Source: an uncultured Gammaproteobacteria bacterium
GTDB lineage: Bacteria > Pseudomonadota > Gammaproteobacteria > Nitrosococcales > Methylophagaceae
DNA: 32,262 nucleotides
Direction: 5' to 3'
Assembly: GCA_937900515.1 (NCBI GenBank)
Contig: CALCCU010000260.1
Span: 1 to 32,262 of the forward strand
Positions 26,962 through 32,262 of the stretch are shown in pieces. The position numbers and the translations under genes are program-made. Position 1 is the first letter of the stretch, and every line of letters starts with the position of its first letter. The notes beneath the pieces were generated by a model, which worked only from the letters and a program-made list of their open reading frames with translations, was not told the DNA's origin and made no database searches.

Positions 26962-27129
26962 TTACTGGTCCCTCTTAAATGACACTAAGATGACCAGTGA
27001 AAGGGTTGCTATACCTAAAAATAGACCCAACCCGAGTAGTATAATGTAAAGCATGCTCACCGAAAAGAATTGCACCATGTTTTGAGTAAGTAGTATCAAG
27101 GCTTCAGGCCATGTTAGACCATGCGTCAT
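26962..27129 (-). CDS. possible 55-residue membrane protein
   Basis: An ATG-initiated frame of 55 residues in the 450-base gap between a cyclase and the MFS gene. It starts MTHGLTWPEALILL, has a long hydrophobic helix (about 25-49, LYIILLGLGLFLGIATLSLV) and ends in a charged tail, FKRDQ. This positive-after-helix pattern is typical of a genuine small membrane protein. AGG about 11 bases upstream is a weak ribosome site; AGGA directly abutting the ATG is too close. No family recognised. The rest of the gap (26842-26961 and 27130-27292) shows nothing I can assign. Confidence 0.45.
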   Translation of the reverse strand: MTHGLTWPEALILLTQNMVQFFSVSMLYIILLGLGLFLGIATLSLVILVSFKRDQ

Positions 27130-27292
27130 TCCTATAAAAACCTAAATAGAAGTAGGCTTGACATAATTAATCGCTCAACAAATCAAAGTAACTGTTCATC
27201 AATATATCGATAATACGCCTACCACCAAAACCAGTATTAAAAATAACTTTTCCTTTTGCGAGTCTACAATTTTAATAAAAATTACAACAACC

Positions 27293-28933
27293 TTAGGCCG
27301 ATTTTAACGGTGAGATCCTCACAATAAATATCGCTAGAAAAGGTAGTGTTAGACCTATCACTAATGACAGCATGATCAATGTGCCTAAGTGGCTATAATC
27401 AGCGGCCGTTTTTACGACATCGGTCATCGGGTCACGCACTTCACGGCTCACTGTATATAACTGATTGAGATATTTTGTACCTAGTTGCGATAATGATAAG
27501 GCAAGGTTGGTAAACGAGGCCATGACTGCAAAAAACGTGGCTTTAAGATGGGCGGGTGCTGAGTTGGCTATCCAGGCTAGCATTGGGATCATTGCAATTT
27601 GTCCCAATGGCGATTCAATAGCTGTGTCGATTAAAGCTATAAACCTCGCATCGACCACGCCACCTGTGAGTGATGCAGTCCATTCGTGCAGACCATAAAA
27701 CATGCCAAGGAATGGCAGCGATAGTAACGATGAGGCTATAGTTAACATACCAACAATATAGGCAAGAGAATGCCCAGCCATAAATCGGCGAAAGATAAAC
27801 ATGCCCGTCAATGTCAGCATACTACCTATTAACGATAGGACTGAGAAAAATTGCTGATCAAATTCCAGCTGGTCAATCATCCACCATGTCATTCCTGGCC
27901 CCGGTGAAGGTATGGCTCGGTATACGAAGATAATAATCGCAGTACCAATTAATGTTGCTCGTGCTTCTGGTTTTAACTCACGAGTCAACCTATATATAAG
28001 GAAACTAATGATACTCATTGAGCCAAGGAAAATAACTTCCTGACTATACTCGTAATCACTGAGGCCCATACTGAGTGTAAACGCAACAAACACAAGGCTA
28101 CCCCCTAATATCCACCAGTTTGGGGATATAGCATCAATTGCATCTAAGCGTAATGCATGAACTTCTTGCTGACTCATGCCACTGGCAATCAGTTGCTTGG
28201 TTTCTTTATATTGAAATAAGGCCGCTAAGCCCACCCCTAATACTGATATAACTGGAATCAGTAAAGACATACGATAAATATCACCGTAGGCGGCTACTTT
28301 TTCTAGCTCAGATAAACTACTTATGTCTCTGAATATATATAAATTCACCACCGCCACTAACAAACTACCACCAATAATCGCTACACGGCCAAGCGTTTGC
28401 ATAGTGATATGCATCAATTTAAGGTCAGCTTCTGGAATATCTTCTCCGTTCACATCATGATGCGGTACGGCATCAACCGTCATACCATCTGCCACGACAT
28501 CTTGAATTACATAGCCAACAGGCGCGAGTAAAACGCTCCATACATACCATTTCTCAGCCGACATTATTGCCGACATAGCCGCAAGATCAGTCAGTAATCC
28601 CACCATGATCAGTAAACTAGTTGCGATTAACGATGCCCCCAAAACCACTAGCCAACCTTTATATCGCCAAATTAAATCGACGAGGTGGCCAACAGGAATC
28701 TTTAAAGCCCAAGGAATCATTGCCCAAAAGCCTAATGCGGCTAGAAATTCAGCTGAAAGGCCGAGATAGTCTTTCACGAAGAAGGTGCCGACAATTGCTG
28801 ATAAACCAGAAATTCCTGCCGCCATATAAACCATGAGAGGAGGCAGATAAGAAAACCGCATTTCATTGCCAAGGGATAAGATGTTTTGACTAAACCAGCG
28901 TGCTATTGAAGTGACGATGTTGCTATTTTTCAT
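27293..28933 (-). CDS. MFS transporter, BT1/folate-biopterin-like
   Basis: A polytopic membrane transporter of about 546 residues with 12 or more hydrophobic segments. The first half carries FFVKDYLGLSAEFLAALGFWAMIPWALKIPVGHLVDL and VGYVIQDVVADGM, a pattern I associate with the BT1-like branch of the major facilitator superfamily; that subfamily label is tentative. A hydrophilic loop (near 255-285) separates the two halves. The open frame starts at a GTG (28981). ATGs at 28939 and 28933 follow GGTGAG by 3 and 9 bases respectively, so 28933 has the best spacing. It diverges from the porin. The substrate is unknown. Confidence 0.8.
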   Translation of the reverse strand: MKNSNIVTSIARWFSQNILSLGNEMRFSYLPPLMVYMAAGISGLSAIVGTFFVKDYLGLSAEFLAALGFWAMIPWALKIPVGHLVDLIWRYKGWLVVLGASLIATSLLIMVGLLTDLAAMSAIMSAEKWYVWSVLLAPVGYVIQDVVADGMTVDAVPHHDVNGEDIPEADLKLMHITMQTLGRVAIIGGSLLVAVVNLYIFRDISSLSELEKVAAYGDIYRMSLLIPVISVLGVGLAALFQYKETKQLIASGMSQQEVHALRLDAIDAISPNWWILGGSLVFVAFTLSMGLSDYEYSQEVIFLGSMSIISFLIYRLTRELKPEARATLIGTAIIIFVYRAIPSPGPGMTWWMIDQLEFDQQFFSVLSLIGSMLTLTGMFIFRRFMAGHSLAYIVGMLTIASSLLSLPFLGMFYGLHEWTASLTGGVVDARFIALIDTAIESPLGQIAMIPMLAWIANSAPAHLKATFFAVMASFTNLALSLSQLGTKYLNQLYTVSREVRDPMTDVVKTAADYSHLGTLIMLSLVIGLTLPFLAIFIVRISPLKSA

Positions 28934-29377
28934 AAACATACTCTCACCGAAACCACTCCTAATACTGAATACAATGTTCACTAAAATAATTTTGATAATA
29001 GCTCAAGCTTCTAACCTAAACAAATTAACAATAACTATATAGCCTGCTTTGATAATTAGTACGTCTTCGAATAAAAAACTACAGTAAGAATTGACTAGAA
29101 ACGCTTTGATGACCTTAATTACTAAGTTAAATTACAGCCACGGTACATATATATTAGGTTTAAGTATTAGCAAAACATTTAGAGAACGAATGCTTTCTCT
29201 AAATTTGTTGTAAAAAGAACACAAAAAATCTTGTTTTTAGTATTTACGGTTTTTTTTGTTGTAAAAGTGTTGCAAACATCGTCAAAACATGGAGAATACG
29301 TAGTCAACCGAGATTAACTCCGGTTACGAGAGAAACTTAAAGTAATCTGTTAACAAATACTAAAAAGGTATACAGAA
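28934..29377 (+). promoter_or_regulatory. porin upstream regulatory region
   Basis: A 444-base AT-rich divergent interval. It holds a perfect 10-bp inverted repeat, ATTTAGAGAA / TTCTCTAAAT (29177-29186 and 29195-29204), and a 12-bp direct repeat TTTGTTGTAAAA (29204-29215 and 29255-29266) whose copies start 51 bases apart. A candidate promoter is TTGCAA-16-GAGAAT, ending about 29296. A small leader hairpin (AACCG 29306-29310 / CGGTT 29321-29325) follows. The porin ribosome site is AAGG, 9 bases before the ATG. The repeats look like regulator binding sites; which regulator is unknown. Confidence 0.5.
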
Positions 29378-30448
29378 ATGACATTTAACAAAAAATTATT
29401 AGCTGGTCTAGTTGCATTTGCAGCTGCATCAACTTCAGCTCAAGCAGTAACTGTTTCAGCTAACGACGGTTGGGAATTAGGCGTAAGCGGTTCAGTTAAC
29501 CAATTCATCACTTTCACTGATGATAAAAATGCTAACGACAATGTAAATGAAGTTCGTGATGGTCTATTACCTTCATTCTTAAGCTTTGACATGAAAGCGC
29601 CAACAATGAATGGTCTTGATATCGCTGCTCACATTTCATTTAGCCCTTCTACAAACGTAGATAGCTACGGCGGTATTGAGCAACGTGAAGTTTACTTCAC
29701 TGTTGACGGTTCATTCGGTCAAATCTTAGCTGGTAAAGCATTAGGTCTTTACGGTTCACACAACATCTTAACTGACCAAACTCTATTCGGTGTAGGTTAC
29801 GGTACAGAAGGTAACGGTACAACTACATTAGGTGGTATCGGTCTTGGTTACGATTACGCTTCATGGCGTTCACAAGTTAAATGGACTTCTAACGACATGA
29901 ACGGTTTCAAAATTGCTTTAGCAGTTGTTGATCCTTCAAACGGTTCTTTATCTTTGAACACTAAACCTACTGGCTCAATCAAATCAGGTCAAGTAGATCA
30001 AGAAGATTTACGTTACGAAGCTGACTTAAGCTATGCTGGCGCATTTGACGGTGGTTCATACACTGCATGGTTAAGTGGTATGACACAAGATAGCGATGTA
30101 GATGCTAACGATACTGATGCAGTAACTGTTGGTGCTACATTAGCAGTAGCTGGTTTTGAAGCAATGGCTCAATACTCTGATTCAGAAGCTGGTACAACTG
30201 AATGGTCTCAATACCTAGTTCAAGCTGGTTACCGTTTTGCTGGAACAACTTTAGTTTCTGCACAATATGCTGAACTTGAAGATGACAATGCAGCAGCTGA
30301 CGATACAATCGACAAATGGACTGTTGGTGTATACCACGATGTAAATGCTAACCTTAAATTGGTTGCTGAGTACACAGCTGTAGAAGACGATGATAAATCA
30401 GCGTACGACACAGAGATCTTCTCTTTAGGTGGTTTCGTATTCTTCTAA
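29378..30448 (+). CDS. outer-membrane porin (general Gram-negative porin family)
   Basis: A trimeric beta-barrel porin by family, allowing passive entry of small solutes. The 356-residue precursor has a signal peptide (MTFNKKLLAGLVAFAAASTSAQA, cleavage after AQA). Alternating amphipathic strands, many Asp/Gly/Asn turn residues and a terminal Phe (GGFVFF), the signal for BAM-dependent insertion, follow. No cysteine is present. Codon choice is strikingly uniform (GGT, GCT, TTA, TCA, AAC, CGT dominate) compared with neighbours, as expected for a very highly expressed gene. It stands alone between a long leader and a strong terminator. Ion or solute selectivity cannot be read directly, although the barrel is strongly acidic. 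Confidence 0.92.
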   Translation: MTFNKKLLAGLVAFAAASTSAQAVTVSANDGWELGVSGSVNQFITFTDDKNANDNVNEVRDGLLPSFLSFDMKAPTMNGLDIAAHISFSPSTNVDSYGGIEQREVYFTVDGSFGQILAGKALGLYGSHNILTDQTLFGVGYGTEGNGTTTLGGIGLGYDYASWRSQVKWTSNDMNGFKIALAVVDPSNGSLSLNTKPTGSIKSGQVDQEDLRYEADLSYAGAFDGGSYTAWLSGMTQDSDVDANDTDAVTVGATLAVAGFEAMAQYSDSEAGTTEWSQYLVQAGYRFAGTTLVSAQYAELEDDNAAADDTIDKWTVGVYHDVNANLKLVAEYTAVEDDDKSAYDTEIFSLGGFVFF

Positions 30449-30506
30449 AGATTACGTAATGACTTAAAGTCTCAAATCTTATGGTTTGATGCTTGAAGAA
30501 ATTAAG

Positions 30507-30537
30507 AAAGCCTCAACTTCGGTTGGGGCTTTTTTTT
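30507..30537 (+). terminator. Rho-independent terminator of the porin gene
   Basis: AAAGCC-T-CAAC and GTTG-G-GGCTTT pair around a stable TTCG tetraloop with one T-G wobble, followed by eight T residues. It lies 58 bases after the porin stop. Confidence 0.93.
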
Positions 30538-30612
30538 GCCTATAGAAAATTGCTCTTAGTGCAATAGTCAGGCTACACTTTTATTTTGCACTGATTTTTT
30601 AAAGGATCCCTT

Positions 30613-31244
30613 ATGCCAAACCAAGCTGAATTACTGTCAGTGTTCATTGATGCAATTCAAGAAACAATAACGGCTCACGCAGATGAAGTCGCTGAATGGA
30701 TCGTGCTATTGGTGACGGTGATCATGTAGTTAATTTACAACGCGGCTTAGAAGCGCTCAAACAACTTGAAGTTGAGTTAATTTCACTAGAATGGTCAGCT
30801 GCTTTCATGAAAATCGGTATGACTTTAATGTCGACCATGGGCGGTGCATCGGGTTCTTTATTTGGCACCTTATTTGTCAGCATGGCAAAAGCAAGTAAAG
30901 ACACGGATTTGAACTTGGCTAACTTTGCAACGATATTTTCTCAAGGTGTGGAGTCAGTCAAACAGCGCGGAAAGTCAGATATCGGTGAGAAAACCATGTT
31001 GGACACACTTATTCCAGTAGCTAATAGTTTGAATACTGATGCAGAAAATAATCTTAAACTGAGTCAAGCATTAGAAAATGCCAAGCAGCACGCAGTTACA
31101 GGAATGGAATCTACCAAAGATTTATTGGCTACCAAAGGCCGCGCATCGTTTTTGGGAGAGCGTGCAATCGGACATATAGATGCTGGCGCTCGCACAAGCC
31201 AACTAATGATTTGTGCGATTGCCGATAGCTTACTAAAAGCTTAG
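30613..31244 (+). pseudogene. dhaL: dihydroxyacetone kinase subunit DhaL, single-base frameshift
   Basis: DhaL is the nucleotide-binding subunit of dihydroxyacetone kinase. The ATG at 30613 has AAAGGA 7 bases upstream and encodes a DhaL-like start through HADEVAE (to 30696), then runs out of frame to a stop at 30729. The downstream frame, from 30696, continues DRAIGDGDHVVNLQRG, GGASGSLFGTLF and GRASFLGERAIGHIDAGARTS to 31244. Restoring one T at 30696/30697 (GAATGG to GAATTGG) yields AELDRAIGDGDH and a full-length family protein of about 210 residues. The magnesium-binding GDGDH and nucleotide-binding GGASG motifs are intact. The gene is therefore either inactivated recently or carries a sequencing error. 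Re-initiation at 30696 would lose about 28 N-terminal residues. Confidence 0.88.
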
Positions 31245-32230
31245 CAGCCCCAACGTAAATTAGCGGTGTGCACGGGTGAATCCCAGAGTGTTATTAGCTC
31301 TTCATCAAGTAAAGTTAAGGTGATAGATGCGCCCGCCATATCAAGCGATGTGGTGTAGTTACCCACTAATGACCGTGATATAACCACACCCTTCTCTTGC
31401 CAAAACTCTGAAGCCAATTCATACATTAGATAAAGCTCCATTAAAGGCGTCGCTCCAAATCCATTAATATGTAATAACACTTGTTGCCCTGCTTGCGGTT
31501 TAAGCTCCTCATCAATCGCTTTAGTTAAATGGCTGACCATCTCACTCGCACTTGATAAGTCCATAGGTTCACGTCCTCGCTCACCATGGATCCCCACTCC
31601 CATCTCAATTTCATTGTCACCAATATCAAATGTCGGCTGACCCAATGCAGGAACCGTACAGCTGCTTAATGCAACGCCCATCGATGCTGTTGCAGCATTC
31701 ACTCTATCGCCCAAGGCTTTGCATTCAAGTAAACTTGCACCTGCTTCCGCTGCTGCCCCCACTATTTTTTCAACAATAAGTGTTCCCGCTACACCGCGAC
31801 GACCTGTACTATGATCTTTTGGTAGCGACACATCATCATCAATCAATACCGTAGCATGCTCACAGTCAAGCATTTCGGCCGCGATCTCAAAGTTCATCAC
31901 GTCACCAGCATAGTTCTTAACAATAAATAACACGCCCTCACCCTGATTCACTTTGTCGGCCGCAGCCATCATTTGGTCAGGTGTTGGTGATGTAAAGATT
32001 TGCCCTGGGCAAGCGGCATCCAGCATACCTTGTCCCACTAAGCCAGTATGTAAAGGCTCATGTCCTGAACCACCGCCAGAGACTAATGCTACTTTTGCAG
32101 AATTAGATTCTTTGATTCTATATATAAAATGAGGCTGTCGATTAAAAGCAACAATATCACCATGCGCTTTTGAAAAACCAGTAAGACTTTCTTCTAATAG
32201 ACTTTCAACACTATTAATTATTTTCTTCAT
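31241..32230 (-). CDS. dhaK: dihydroxyacetone kinase subunit DhaK
   Basis: Binds dihydroxyacetone covalently through a histidine hemiaminal for phosphorylation to DHAP. The 329-residue protein matches the family: VSGGGSGHEPLH near 50-61, KNYAGDVMNFE near 105-115 and GVGIHGERG near 215-223, containing the substrate-binding His. GGAG 8 bases before the ATG supports the start. It ends on the strand opposite dhaL, and the two stop codons overlap by 3-4 bases, so the subunits cannot share an operon. No DhaM (phosphotransferase) gene is visible, so the phosphoryl donor cannot be told from this window. The gene appears intact; only its partner is broken. Confidence 0.95.
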   Translation of the reverse strand: MKKIINSVESLLEESLTGFSKAHGDIVAFNRQPHFIYRIKESNSAKVALVSGGGSGHEPLHTGLVGQGMLDAACPGQIFTSPTPDQMMAAADKVNQGEGVLFIVKNYAGDVMNFEIAAEMLDCEHATVLIDDDVSLPKDHSTGRRGVAGTLIVEKIVGAAAEAGASLLECKALGDRVNAATASMGVALSSCTVPALGQPTFDIGDNEIEMGVGIHGERGREPMDLSSASEMVSHLTKAIDEELKPQAGQQVLLHINGFGATPLMELYLMYELASEFWQEKGVVISRSLVGNYTTSLDMAGASITLTLLDEELITLWDSPVHTANLRWGC

Positions 32231-32262
32231 TTCATATTCTCCATACTATTTAAAGCATCAAT

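Noticed and set aside
30558-30592. Inverted repeat AGTGCAA / TTGCACT upstream of dhaL
   Set aside because: Only 7-bp arms 21 bases apart; could be an operator but is not distinguishable from chance.

Overview
The window reads as the chromosome of an AT-leaning, Gram-negative gammaproteobacterium. Supporting signs are an outer-membrane porin, AmiB-type amidase, RND efflux pump, Orn, and the gene block queG | nnr-tsaE-amiB-mutL. A marine Oceanospirillales-like host is a reasonable guess from gene style only. Nearly all of it is ordinary chromosomal coding sequence. I see no phage, insertion sequence, CRISPR array or integrative element.

Left part (1-9059). The window opens inside a large lysophospholipid transporter / acyltransferase / acyl-ACP synthetase fusion (LplT-PlsC-Aas), followed by a small alpha/beta hydrolase and a soluble diguanylate cyclase. 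A convergent M48 metalloprotease is separated from that cyclase by a strong inverted repeat. Oligoribonuclease (orn) diverges from the protease. Orn is followed by a membrane 7TMR-DISM receptor with a degenerate GGDEF domain.

Middle (9060-18429). PhoX-family phosphatase and queG form a minus-strand pair. Diverging from them is the conserved run nnr-tsaE-amiB-mutL (NAD(P)HX repair, tRNA t6A synthesis, cell-wall hydrolysis, mismatch repair). In many gammaproteobacteria miaA and hfq follow mutL. Here they are replaced by an unrecognised membrane-anchored protein with three internal repeats and a LysM-like tail, plus a translationally coupled 27-residue membrane peptide.

Right part (18436-32262). 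A heavy-metal-type RND pump and its very acidic adaptor form a minus-strand operon. Next is tRNA-Phe with a clear promoter and terminator. Two membrane diguanylate cyclases, a possible 55-residue membrane protein, an MFS transporter and a highly expressed-looking porin with a long regulatory leader follow. The window ends with dihydroxyacetone kinase genes in an unusual convergent layout: dhaL on the plus strand, broken by a one-base frameshift, and dhaK on the minus strand, with overlapping stop codons.

Themes: cyclic-di-GMP recurs, with three apparently active GGDEF proteins, one degenerate one, and Orn, which finishes c-di-GMP breakdown by degrading pGpG. Envelope maintenance is the other theme (phospholipid repair, peptidoglycan amidase, porin, efflux). 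I did not find a convincing undescribed multi-gene system. The best leads are the repeat/LysM-like protein with its coupled miniprotein, the split and broken dha locus, and the repeat-rich porin leader.
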